From contig RHGE01000004.1 of assembly GCA_004296775.1 (NCBI GenBank), forward strand, positions 1 to 64,000: a DNA stretch of 64,000 nucleotides. The letters run 5' to 3'. Source of the stretch: Marinilabiliaceae bacterium JC017. Its GTDB lineage: Bacteria > Bacteroidota > Bacteroidia > Bacteroidales > Marinilabiliaceae. The notes under the pieces were generated by a model. That model did no database searches. It saw only the letters and a program-made list of their open reading frames with translations, and had not been told where the DNA came from. Positions within the stretch are counted from its first letter, which is position 1. Each line of letters starts with the position of its first letter. A program made the position numbers and the translations under genes. Below are positions 29,311-36,798 of the stretch, piece by piece.

Positions 29311-29814
29311 TGGTAATCTCATAAAACCTTGCTTCGACTGCCATGTTTTTATCTCATACTCCCATGACTGCATCTCAGGGTACCATAATTGAATGTCAAG
29401 ATGCCTAAACCCTTTCTTCGACTGCCATAATTGCATCTTCACCTGCCATGTTTTCATCTCAGACTCCCATGATCGCATCTCAGGGTACCATAATTGAATA
29501 TCAAGGTGCCTAAACCCTTTCTTCGACTGCCATAATTGCATCTTTGACTGCCATGTTTTCATCTCAGACTCCCATGATCACATCTCAGGGTACCATAATT
29601 GAATGTCAAGGTGCCTAAACCCTTGCTTTACCTGTCATGATTGCATCTTCGCCTTCCATGTTTTCATCTAAGACTCCCATGATCGCATCTCAGGTTGCCA
29701 TAATTGAATATCAGGGTGCCTAAATCCTTGCTTCAACAACCACAACCGCGGTTCACATTTCCATAGTCACACCTTAAGTTCACTGATTCACCGCTCACTA
29801 TTTCATCTTAAATG
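29311..29814. repeat. 21-bp-period array 2 with a 105-bp superperiod (24 units)
   Basis: Twenty-four directly abutting 21-bp units from 29311. From 29332 to 29730 five unit types recur in fixed order, giving a 105-bp higher-order repeat present almost four times (starts near 29332, 29437, 29542, 29647). Typical starts of the five types are CTTCRMCTGCCATG, CTCAGACTCCCATG, CTCAGGGTACCATAAT, RTCAAGGTGCCTAAAC and CTTCGACTGCCATAAT. The last four units decay. On the minus strand part of it (29562-29296) reads as heptads such as MQLWQSK, MKTWQSK and MRSWESE, but other copies carry in-frame stops, so I list it as a repeat, not a gene. Confidence 0.9.
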
Positions 29815-30236
29815 ATCAGGCTAACAGAAAAGCAGCTTCAAATACCATAATTAAAGATCAAATGGGCGATAACCACTCCCAGATCACCTACTACCAAACA
29901 AGTACAATTAACGAAACAATCAGAAACCCTTCCTCACCAATTATTGTTTTCGGTTTCTCTTATCCCATTTCACTCATATGATCCTATTAAGTAATAACAT
30001 CGAAAAACAACCGGAAAACCCTGTTATTATTACGCTATACAATCATCAACACACCACCGGATCATTAATACAATAATATAACCACAAACACCCTCAAAAC
30101 CCCACCCTGACTACACTCCAAGGTGTTTATTACCAGCCTTGCCCGTTAGTTTATAACTAATCTAAACTATTATCATATAATGGTAATATCATCAGCTTTA
30201 TTACCTTTGATATAGTTAACTTAAATATTTACGATT
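29815..30236. other. gene-free stretch with a promoter box for the 30237 gene
   Basis: No coding frame recognised. TACCTTTG at 30202-30209, an exact TAnnTTTG match, lies 27 bp before the ATG at 30237 and probably drives it. Confidence 0.5.
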
Positions 30237-30914
30237 ATGAACCAGACCCAAAGAAATCACGTCGCCATGTTTACGGCAACACAAACCACTTTTAACACAC
30301 ACCAGGCAGCCATCCAAGCCATTCCGGCCCTTGCTGCCACAACCAACCAATTCTCCCTGCTATTTGGCGAACTCACCCAGGTTCAGATGATACAAGCAGG
30401 TCAAACCACCGGCACCAGCGCCTTAAAAATCAAAGAAGAAGCCGAAATGATACAGGATACCGTTCAAATGGCCGCAGCCATCTACGTGTATGCCATCGAC
30501 AACAACCTGCCCGACCTTCAGGCACGCGTATCCATATCACCCTCGGAGCTGCGACAAATGAACGATGAAGGCCGCAAAACAACCTGCCTGAACATCCATG
30601 CAGAGGCAGCTAAACTTGATGGCAGCCTGACCGAATATGGCACCACCCCGGAAATGATTGTGAAGCTGAAAAAAGAGATTGATGATTTCGCAGCCCTCAT
30701 TGCATCCCCACGTTCGGCCATCGTAACCCGTTCACAGGCCACAGCCCGGCTCGCTGAAATAATTGACCAGATGAATCACCTGTTGCGCGACAAAGCCGAC
30801 AAACTCATGCTACTGCTGAAACAAAACAACCCTGAAGCCTATAACGCCTACAAGGCCAGCCGCATCATTGTGGATTTACGAGGCCCAAAAAAAGATAATG
30901 GCGACGAAGAATAA
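30237..30914 (+). CDS. small helical protein of unknown family, paralogue of the gene at 1257
   Basis: 225 residues, no signal peptide or membrane segment, almost certainly all-helical and rich in Ala, Gln, Thr and Asp. The C-terminal part DKADKLMLLLKQNNPEAYNAYKASRIIVDL aligns with the end of the protein at 1257 (DRLLMRMRSKAPAFYDSYLNARSIIDL); overall similarity is low but runs end to end. It follows 21-bp-period array 2 and has its own promoter box and terminator. I do not recognise a family and assign no function. The repeated pairing with arrays is the main clue. Confidence 0.8.
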   Translation: MNQTQRNHVAMFTATQTTFNTHQAAIQAIPALAATTNQFSLLFGELTQVQMIQAGQTTGTSALKIKEEAEMIQDTVQMAAAIYVYAIDNNLPDLQARVSISPSELRQMNDEGRKTTCLNIHAEAAKLDGSLTEYGTTPEMIVKLKKEIDDFAALIASPRSAIVTRSQATARLAEIIDQMNHLLRDKADKLMLLLKQNNPEAYNAYKASRIIVDLRGPKKDNGDEE

Positions 30915-31071
30915 TCTTTGAACAGATAGACAGATCGGAGACCTTACCCGGACAAGCCAGAAAAGTCACCAGATTTGAGTATCAAGTATCAAGACAAAAA
31001 GATTAGATAAGACACTAATTACAGGATAGCAGAAAAAATAGCTGTCACATTATCACAAACCGTATTTCAGA

Positions 31072-31101
31072 CAGGCACCGTACAAGCGGTGCCTGTTTCT
31101 T
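31072..31101 (+). terminator. intrinsic terminator after the 30237 gene
   Basis: CAGGCACCG (31072-31080) / CGGTGCCTG (31087-31095) followed by TTTCTT. Confidence 0.8.
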
Positions 31102-31141
31102 ATCAGCCACAAAACAACCAATAAAAAATAACCACAACCTT

Positions 31142-31250
31142 CGTAGCTTGTTAAGCAATAGCATTTGCCCGGCAAGTATTCCCGGAGCATACAGCATCCA
31201 GCTGGCTTTTAGAATAGAAACAACCGCATCAAATGACCCAACAAGCTACG
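31142..31250 (+). promoter_or_regulatory. long-range inverted repeat in the effector leader
   Basis: CGTAGCTTGTT (31142-31152) is perfectly complementary to AACAAGCTACG (31240-31250), enclosing 87 bases with GC-rich patches that can form inner pairs. It ends 31 bp before the effector ATG, so it would form a closed stem in the mRNA leader or mark an inserted segment. Function unknown. Confidence 0.5.
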
Positions 31251-31281
31251 CCAGGTGAATTAAAAAAACTTAATCATAAAA

Positions 31282-33252
31282 ATGAGTGTACAAGCAAAAA
31301 TGTATGTTGACGACTGCGAATACAACATACTAAAACTAGACTTTGGGTACAGCCAAGCTACTAATCCCAATGGTTACCCGTGTTGCAAACCCCTGGGCGG
31401 CATATTTAACATCACCTATGAAACCACCAAAGACCCGCATCTCTTTAGATGGGCCGTGCATAACAATGCCTGGAAACACAACATGCAATTAAAGAAGGTA
31501 ACCCTTGTCTTTTATCCCATCCCATACAACAGCAAAAGCCGCACCATTGAGCTCTACGACACCCTGTGCGTGAAACACCACACCTATTTCGATGCGGTAA
31601 ACAACCAACCCATAAAAACAGACATCCAACTGTCGCCAGCCATCATCGTTCAAAATGGCGTCCCTGTGGTAGAAAAACACTGGAAAGTCACTGATTTGAG
31701 TGTGTTAAAGAGCAATCCCGGAACAGCAAACCAGTCACCTGTTGAAAAGACAGAGGAACCCCGGGAATTAACCGTTAAAAAAGTAGAAGGCCCCTTTAAT
31801 GACCAAAATAAGCTGGTGGACGAGCTCATCCCCGGAGTTACCTACTCCTATAAAGCTACACAGTACTCAAGGAAACCAACAGAAGAGGAGCTGGCCGGCA
31901 TTCATTGGTCACAGCAAACAGACGAAGGTGCCATAGAGAGTGCCCAAACCATCGAGAAATATATAGATGCCAGAAAAGCCTGCATGAAAATATCCTTCAG
32001 GCAAGGTGAAAAAGTCAAAATATATGCCTACAGCGATGCGCTGGTGAATGAGGTTAATGTGGAAACAGCTTTGGTTAAAATACCATTTTGCGTGGATAGA
32101 TATAAAATACCCGGGCTCAACAAACAGGGAGATGATATAGCCGAAGACTTAACCTATGGCTACGGTAAACATATCAACAAAGGTAGCGTGTATACCAAAG
32201 AAGAAATTGAGTTTTTCAAAACAAATTACATAAATAACAGCCAGAATTTTGGTTTACCTGTACTGAGCAACCGTCAGGAACTGTCAGGACATGATAACCC
32301 CCATTTTGAGTTAACTAACAAGATGGAGCCAACGTCAGATAATAGCTATCGGACCAAAGCCATCTATAGTAAAGAGAAAATATACAATATCGATTATAAT
32401 ATTGATCCGGTAACTTACACCTTTTTGGAAGTGATAAACACCATTAGAACAGCATCTCATTGGTTGGGATTAAATGTTCCTGAAGATATTACATCAGGTG
32501 CCCTGGTTAAATATCTGGATGAAAATTGCCCCGATGATAACCAACTCTTTAACGGATTCGAAGAAACAGCTTGCAGGTGGTTTGCCACAGGAGAATTGGA
32601 AGGAAATCTTCGCCGGATGATTGCAAAGTTTAAACGTAATGAAGGAGGTGTTTATGAAGATGAAGTGCTAACGCAACACATCGAAAACCATCCTGAAACA
32701 CTTGATTATTGCCAAAACTTGGAGGACTTTATGGCTGAAAAGATAAAAGGTAGCAATGGCAAATTAAGTTCTTTAATCAATAACAAGCCTGATTTTACTT
32801 ATGACGATAGGAAAAATGGCCAAAAAGGAAAACATCTAAAAGATGGATTTCAAGCTTTTATGAGACCGATGTATAGTGCATTTAATAAAAAATGGAATGT
32901 CCTTTCGGGCGAAACCATTGCCACCAATGATATTTGGGCAACAGAGGTACACTTAAAAGACTTTAAATTGAAAGGGGAAGATTATACCATTTCCTATGAG
33001 GTTACCCTCTGGGATCATTTTGGATTGGATAAAAGTGATCTGGAAAAATATTTTAACATCATTGGTCAGGCTCGGTTAACATTTTCCCTTTGGTTTACGC
33101 TACAGCACCTGCGTGGCTACAAACCTTTCATTACCAAAATCACCTTCCAAAAACAGTTCTCCGGCAATTTAAATGAAGGACGGGAGGAACTGAAAAAAAG
33201 GAGAGAAACAAACGATGTTTTAAACAATCCTGATCGGTTCAAAGCATTATAA
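31282..33252 (+). CDS. Hcp(TssD)-DUF3289 fusion, candidate type VI secretion effector
   Basis: 656 residues. Residues 1-140 follow the Bacteroidota Hcp/TssD pattern (YNILKLDFGYSQATNPNGYPCCKP, GIFNITYETT, LFRWAVHNNAWK, then VTLVFYPI...LYDTLCVKHHTYFD), the protein that forms the T6SS tube. Residues 165-260 form a strand-rich linker domain (VTYSYKATQYSRKPTEEEL). Residues 270-656 match DUF3289 as I remember it: WFATGELEGNLRRMIAKFKRNEGG, NDIWATEV, VTLWDHFGLDKSDLEK and LQHLRGYKPFITKI. A cargo domain fused to Hcp suggests delivery into neighbouring cells. No T6SS structural genes lie in the window. Six small envelope-protein genes downstream fit immunity factors. Domain calls are from memory; toxicity is inferred. 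Confidence 0.75.
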   Translation: MSVQAKMYVDDCEYNILKLDFGYSQATNPNGYPCCKPLGGIFNITYETTKDPHLFRWAVHNNAWKHNMQLKKVTLVFYPIPYNSKSRTIELYDTLCVKHHTYFDAVNNQPIKTDIQLSPAIIVQNGVPVVEKHWKVTDLSVLKSNPGTANQSPVEKTEEPRELTVKKVEGPFNDQNKLVDELIPGVTYSYKATQYSRKPTEEELAGIHWSQQTDEGAIESAQTIEKYIDARKACMKISFRQGEKVKIYAYSDALVNEVNVETALVKIPFCVDRYKIPGLNKQGDDIAEDLTYGYGKHINKGSVYTKEEIEFFKTNYINNSQNFGLPVLSNRQELSGHDNPHFELTNKMEPTSDNSYRTKAIYSKEKIYNIDYNIDPVTYTFLEVINTIRTASHWLGLNVPEDITSGALVKYLDENCPDDNQLFNGFEETACRWFATGELEGNLRRMIAKFKRNEGGVYEDEVLTQHIENHPETLDYCQNLEDFMAEKIKGSNGKLSSLINNKPDFTYDDRKNGQKGKHLKDGFQAFMRPMYSAFNKKWNVLSGETIATNDIWATEVHLKDFKLKGEDYTISYEVTLWDHFGLDKSDLEKYFNIIGQARLTFSLWFTLQHLRGYKPFITKITFQKQFSGNLNEGREELKKRRETNDVLNNPDRFKAL

Positions 33253-33269
33253 ATCTCAGAACAAAACAA

Positions 33270-33344
33270 TTATCTCATGAAACGCGCTAATAAATAGGAT
33301 ACTCCTATGGGAGGATAATAAATTTGGTGAGTTTCATGAGATAA
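33270..33344 (+). promoter_or_regulatory. hairpin leader with promoter box before immunity-like gene A1
   Basis: TTATCTCATGAAAC (33270-33283) pairs perfectly with GTTTCATGAGATAA (33331-33344). TAAATTTG at 33319-33326, an exact TAnnTTTG match, lies inside, suggesting an internal promoter for the immunity genes independent of the effector. The element is copied upstream of the third family member (36143-36217). Confidence 0.6.
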
Positions 33345-33365
33345 ATGAAAAGTATTTATAGACTA

Positions 33366-33869
33366 ATGAAGAAAAAGAATCTATTTCTAATAGGCATTCT
33401 ATTGCTTGTGTTATTCTCTATTTTTCAACTTACAAAAAGGCGAGAACCGGAGTTTATTCCATTACCACTATTAAGTGGTAAAATTAATTCAAGAAGTAGC
33501 TTCTTTCGAGAAGTAGTTTTAATAAAAAATCCACCAAAAGATAAAGTGATATTGGACAGTCTTAAGCTTATCTACCTAAGGAAACATGGAATAGACTTGT
33601 GCTCATTGGGTGTAAAAAAGACAATATATTCTCTTGCATTTTATAAAAAAACATGTTGTACTTCTTATTTTATTACTCATCCCGAAGATCATACTGGTTT
33701 TTCTTCCGACATATTGGCTGAAGATTGTGAAGATGATGATTTAGATATGTTTTACTACCAACGTTCGGAGAAAAATCCCAATATATGGTACTCGAGTTAC
33801 CCAAAAGATTTTAAAGATACCGTCTTTTGTAATTGCAATACGGTGTCGGACACCCTGTCTTTATGGTAA
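33366..33869 (+). CDS. type A immunity-like membrane-anchored protein, copy 1
   Basis: 167 residues from the ATG at 33366; this start equals that of the duplicate at 36239 after the fixed 2873-bp offset, so an earlier ATG at 33345 is rejected. One N-terminal membrane segment (LFLIGILLLVLFSIF) is followed by RREPEFIPLPLLSG and a periplasmic domain with a conserved KTCCTSYFITHPED stretch, acidic DCEDDDLDMF and an FCNCNT end (five or more conserved Cys). Position directly after the effector, single-pass anchor and three diverged copies fit an immunity protein acting in the periplasm. No family recognised. Confidence 0.75.
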   Translation: MKKKNLFLIGILLLVLFSIFQLTKRREPEFIPLPLLSGKINSRSSFFREVVLIKNPPKDKVILDSLKLIYLRKHGIDLCSLGVKKTIYSLAFYKKTCCTSYFITHPEDHTGFSSDILAEDCEDDDLDMFYYQRSEKNPNIWYSSYPKDFKDTVFCNCNTVSDTLSLW

Positions 33870-33884
33870 AAAACACTTCCCCTA

Positions 33885-34406
33885 ATGAAAAAAAAGCATT
33901 TAATACTAATTGGCATTCTATCGCTTGTGTTATTCTCTATTTTTCATCTTACAATAAGGCGAGAACCGGAGTTTATTCCATTACCCCTTTTGAGTGGTGA
34001 AGAAGTGGCAAAATATGGGATAAATGGTCCAATCTACGCCTACACCGAAGCTGTATTGATTAAGAATCCTCCAAAAAACCGAGCATTATTACAACAGCTT
34101 AAGTATGATTACCTGAAAAATCAAGCAATTGATTTGTGTTCTTTAGATTTAAATACAACCAGGTACTTTCTTTCGTTTTATAGAAAAACATGCTGTACCT
34201 CCTACTTTATCACACATCCTGAAGATCCGGGTGGTTTTTCATCCTATATGATAGATGAAGATTGTCAAGATGATGATCTGGGAATGTTTGGCTACCATCG
34301 TTCAAAAGAAAACCCCAATATGTGGTATTCGAGTTTTCCAAATGATTTTAAAGATACCGTCTTCTGTAATTGCAATACTATGCCAGACACTTTGTTGTTA
34401 AAATAA
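33885..34406 (+). CDS. type A immunity-like membrane-anchored protein, copy 2
   Basis: 173 residues, same plan as the gene 15 bp upstream: N-terminal membrane segment, RREPEFIPLPLLSGEE, conserved KTCCTSYFITHPED and C-terminal FCNCNT. The middle (about residues 45-95) differs strongly from copies 1 and 3 and is six residues longer, while both ends are nearly identical, the pattern expected when a recognition region diversifies. Its 5' part (CTTACAATAAGGCGAGAACC onward) is almost identical to copy 3. Likely co-transcribed with copy 1. Confidence 0.75.
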   Translation: MKKKHLILIGILSLVLFSIFHLTIRREPEFIPLPLLSGEEVAKYGINGPIYAYTEAVLIKNPPKNRALLQQLKYDYLKNQAIDLCSLDLNTTRYFLSFYRKTCCTSYFITHPEDPGGFSSYMIDEDCQDDDLGMFGYHRSKENPNMWYSSFPNDFKDTVFCNCNTMPDTLLLK

Positions 34407-34535
34407 ATAAATGTGAAAAAGAAAATTAAAAAAGCAATCCTAATAAGTGTTACCATTTTTGCCTGCATATATTGCGGGCAAATGGTTTTTAAAGGAGTTC
34501 TCGTTTAGCTTCATTGTGTTTAAAGCAGATAATAA

Positions 34536-34934
34536 ATGAAAAAGTATATAATAGTTTGCCTCTTGATCGCACTTTCCGCTTGCAATAATAAGAAACCAGC
34601 TAAGAACCCGGGATTTAAAGAGATCCTCTATTACGGAACAAAAGAGTTTGAGGCACATGAAAAGAATGCTAAAATAAGTAAAGAACAAGCCTGGAAATTG
34701 CAAATTGAATATTTCAAACCTGATAGCCTGTATTATATATCCAGACTTCATTTTATTGTTGATAGTAATTATGTCTTTCCTCAACACACTATGCTTAAGC
34801 TAAATGAAGCCTATCTAACAGGAGTATGGGTACATACTGAAACGGGAAAGGTGCGTTTTGTAGTAAATAACACTTTCGTTAATGCAAATTCCATGGGTTG
34901 GGTTGGTGCCACACCGAATATAGATGAAGAGTAA
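34536..34934 (+). CDS. type B immunity-like lipoprotein, copy 1
   Basis: 132 residues with a lipoprotein signal (IVCLLIALSAC, Cys16), so envelope-anchored. A Lys-rich linker is followed by GFKEILYYGTKEFEAHEKNAKISKEQAW and a strand-rich C-terminal half (FIVDSNYVFPQ, LTGVWVHTETGKVRF). I do not recognise a family. First of three tandem copies; its C-terminal half is closest to copy 3. Small size, lipoprotein signal, tandem copies and position behind a candidate effector suggest periplasmic immunity. Confidence 0.75.
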   Translation: MKKYIIVCLLIALSACNNKKPAKNPGFKEILYYGTKEFEAHEKNAKISKEQAWKLQIEYFKPDSLYYISRLHFIVDSNYVFPQHTMLKLNEAYLTGVWVHTETGKVRFVVNNTFVNANSMGWVGATPNIDEE

Positions 34935-35053
34935 AAATCTTTGAAATTTGTTGAGTTTGAGTAATCAACCTTCTTAATCGTTATAATTTTTGCTCGTATT
35001 TATTGCGGGCAAATGGTTTTAAAGGAGTTCATTGTATTTAAAGCAGATAATGA

Positions 35054-35452
35054 ATGAAAAAGTATATAATAGTTTGCCTCATGGTTGCACTTTCTGCTTG
35101 CAATAACAAGAAACCAGCTAAGTCCCCGGGATTCAAAGAGATCCTCTATTACGGAACAAAAGAGTTTGAGGCACATGAAAAGAATACTAAAATAAACAAA
35201 GAACAAGCATGGGAATTACAAATTGAATATTTCAAACCAGATAGCCTGTCTTATTTATGTAGACTTTATTTCATTGTTGATGGAAACTATGTTTTTCCCC
35301 AATATGTCAGGCGCAAATTAAATGAAGCCCGTTTGACTGGTGTCTGGGTAAATACAAAAACTGGAGTAGTCCGGTACGTGAAAAACAACTCTATAGTTAA
35401 TCTAAATTCTGATGGTTGGTATGGAAAATTCCCAAATATAGATGAAGAGTAA
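35054..35452 (+). CDS. type B immunity-like lipoprotein, copy 2
   Basis: 132 residues, lipoprotein signal (LMVALSAC). The first 60 residues are nearly identical to copies 1 and 3; the C-terminal part diverges (RLYFIVDGNYVFPQYVRRKLNEARLTGVW, then NSIVNLNSDGWYGKFPN). It starts 119 bp after the end of copy 1, in the 518-bp tandem frame. The conserved front and variable back resemble the type A genes, where the two ends are conserved and the middle varies. Confidence 0.75.
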   Translation: MKKYIIVCLMVALSACNNKKPAKSPGFKEILYYGTKEFEAHEKNTKINKEQAWELQIEYFKPDSLSYLCRLYFIVDGNYVFPQYVRRKLNEARLTGVWVNTKTGVVRYVKNNSIVNLNSDGWYGKFPNIDEE

Positions 35453-35571
35453 AAATCTTTGAAATTTGTTGAGTTTGAGTAATCAACCTTCTTAATTGTT
35501 ACCATTTTTGCTCGTATTTATTGCGGGCAAATGGTTTTAAAGGAGTTCATTGTATTTAAAGCAGATAATAA

Positions 35572-35970
35572 ATGAAAAAGTATATAATAGTTTGCCTCTT
35601 GGTCGCACTTTCCGCTTGTAATAACAAGAAACCAGCTAAGACCCCGGGATTTAAAAAGATCCTCTATTACGGCACAAAAGAATTTGAGGCACATGAAAAG
35701 AATGCTAAAATAAGCAAAGAACAAGCCTGGGAATTACAAATTGAATATTACAAAGCGAATAATTCCCAAAGGTCGTTTAGTCTTTTTTTCATCGTAGATA
35801 GTAATTACATTTTTCCTCAACACGTTAAACTTAAGTTAAATGAAGCGTACCTAACAGGAGTATGGATCCATACTGAAACGGGAGAGGTTCGCTTTGTGGA
35901 AAATAACACTTTAGTTAATGCAAATTCTTTTGGTTGGTTTGGTAATACACCAAATATAGAGGAAGAGTAA
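35572..35970 (+). CDS. type B immunity-like lipoprotein, copy 3
   Basis: 132 residues, lipoprotein signal (LLVALSAC). Identical in layout to copies 1 and 2. It differs most at residues 62-75 (YYKANNSQRSFSLFFIVDS), where copies 1 and 2 have FKPDSL; the end (WIHTETGEVRFVENNTLVNANSFGW) is close to copy 1. It is the last unit of the triplication; about 20 bp after its stop the sequence switches to the copied effector tail. Confidence 0.75.
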   Translation: MKKYIIVCLLVALSACNNKKPAKTPGFKKILYYGTKEFEAHEKNAKISKEQAWELQIEYYKANNSQRSFSLFFIVDSNYIFPQHVKLKLNEAYLTGVWIHTETGEVRFVENNTLVNANSFGWFGNTPNIEEE

Positions 35971-35994
35971 AAATCTTTGAAATTTGTTGAGATT

Positions 35995-36125
35995 AACCTT
36001 TCATTACCAAAATCACCTTCCAAAAACAGTTCTCCGGCAATTTAAATGAAGGGCGGGAGGAACTGAAAAAAAGGAGAGAAACAAACGATGTTTTAAACAA
36101 CCCTGATCGGTTCAAAGCATTATAA
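35995..36125 (+). pseudogene. duplicated C-terminal tail of the Hcp-DUF3289 effector
   Basis: 131 bp copy of 33122-33252 with only two mismatches and no indel. It would encode the last 43 or so effector residues (from PFITKITFQKQF to the same stop) but has no start and no upstream body. The same 2873-bp offset continues through the leader hairpin into gene A3, so tail, leader and immunity gene moved as one block. It is an orphan module of the kind seen at Rhs/CDI loci. Confidence 0.92.
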
Positions 36126-36142
36126 ATCTTACAACAAACCAA

Positions 36143-36217
36143 TTATCTCATGAAACCTGCTAACAAATAGGATACGCCTATGGGAGAATAATAAAACTGG
36201 TAAGGTTCATGAGATAA
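36143..36217 (+). promoter_or_regulatory. hairpin leader before immunity-like gene A3 (copy of 33270-33344)
   Basis: TTATCTCATGAAAC (36143-36156) pairs with GGTTCATGAGATAA (36204-36217) with one mismatch. The promoter box of the first copy is degraded here (TAAAACTG), so transcription of A3 may be weak or depend on upstream genes. Confidence 0.55.
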
Positions 36218-36238
36218 ATAAAACGTATTTATAGACTA

Positions 36239-36742
36239 ATGAAGAAAAAGCATTTAATTCTAATAGGCATTCTATTGCTGGTGTTCTTCTCTATTTTTAA
36301 TCTTACAATAAGGCGAGAACCGGAGTTTATTCCATTACCCCTTTTGAGTGGTGAAGAAGCCTCAAGAATTGGAGCTTATAAAGAAGTTGTACTTATAAAA
36401 TATCCTCCTCAAGACAGAAAAATTATAAATAATTGCAAACTAAATTATTTGAGGAAATACGGTAAAAACTTGTGTTCTCTAAATCATGAAATAACAACGT
36501 ACTATCTATGTTTTTACAAAAAAACATGTTGCACTTCTTATTTTATTTCTCATCCCGAAGATCATACTGGTTTTTCTTCCGACATATTGGCTGAAGATTG
36601 TGAAGATGATGATTTAGACATGTTTTCTTATCAGCGTTCAGAAGAAAATCCCAATATATGGTACTCGAGTTACCCAAAAGATTTTAAAGATACCGTCTTC
36701 TGTAATTGCAATACGGTGTCTGATACCTTGTTGTTAAAATAA
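36239..36742 (+). CDS. type A immunity-like membrane-anchored protein, copy 3
   Basis: 167 residues, same plan as copies 1 and 2: single N-terminal membrane segment, RREPEFIPLPLLSGEE, KTCCTSYFISHPED and FCNCNT. It is a mosaic: the first 45 residues follow copy 2, the part from EDHTGFSSDILAEDCEDDDLDMF to the end follows copy 1, and the middle (residues 46-80) is its own. Placed after the orphan effector tail, it looks like a silent or spare immunity gene able to exchange segments with the others. Confidence 0.75.
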   Translation: MKKKHLILIGILLLVFFSIFNLTIRREPEFIPLPLLSGEEASRIGAYKEVVLIKYPPQDRKIINNCKLNYLRKYGKNLCSLNHEITTYYLCFYKKTCCTSYFISHPEDHTGFSSDILAEDCEDDDLDMFSYQRSEENPNIWYSSYPKDFKDTVFCNCNTVSDTLLLK

Positions 36743-36798
36743 AAAATTAGATTTGTGTGTCACTAAATATCTAATAACTGAACTAAAGAAGACAAAAA

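Larger units (their letters stand above)
34450..35989 (+). repeat. 518-bp tandem triplication carrying the type B genes
   Basis: The three type B genes start exactly 518 bp apart (34536, 35054, 35572). Each unit also repeats the spacer: a hairpin of ACCATTTTTGC type with GGGCAAATGGT (e.g. 34452-34486 and 35501-35534), then AAAGGAGTTC and AAAGCAGATAA just before the ATG. The hairpin is followed by TTTT and may act as a leaky terminator between units. The third unit ends abruptly near 35990, where the duplicated effector tail begins. Confidence 0.85.

Noticed and set aside
29296-29562. 88-codon minus-strand frame with WQSK heptads
   Set aside because: It covers only part of array 2, and the other copies of the same units contain in-frame stops (a CGA codon became TGA near 29575). 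I treat it as repeat DNA, though a decayed heptad gene remains possible.
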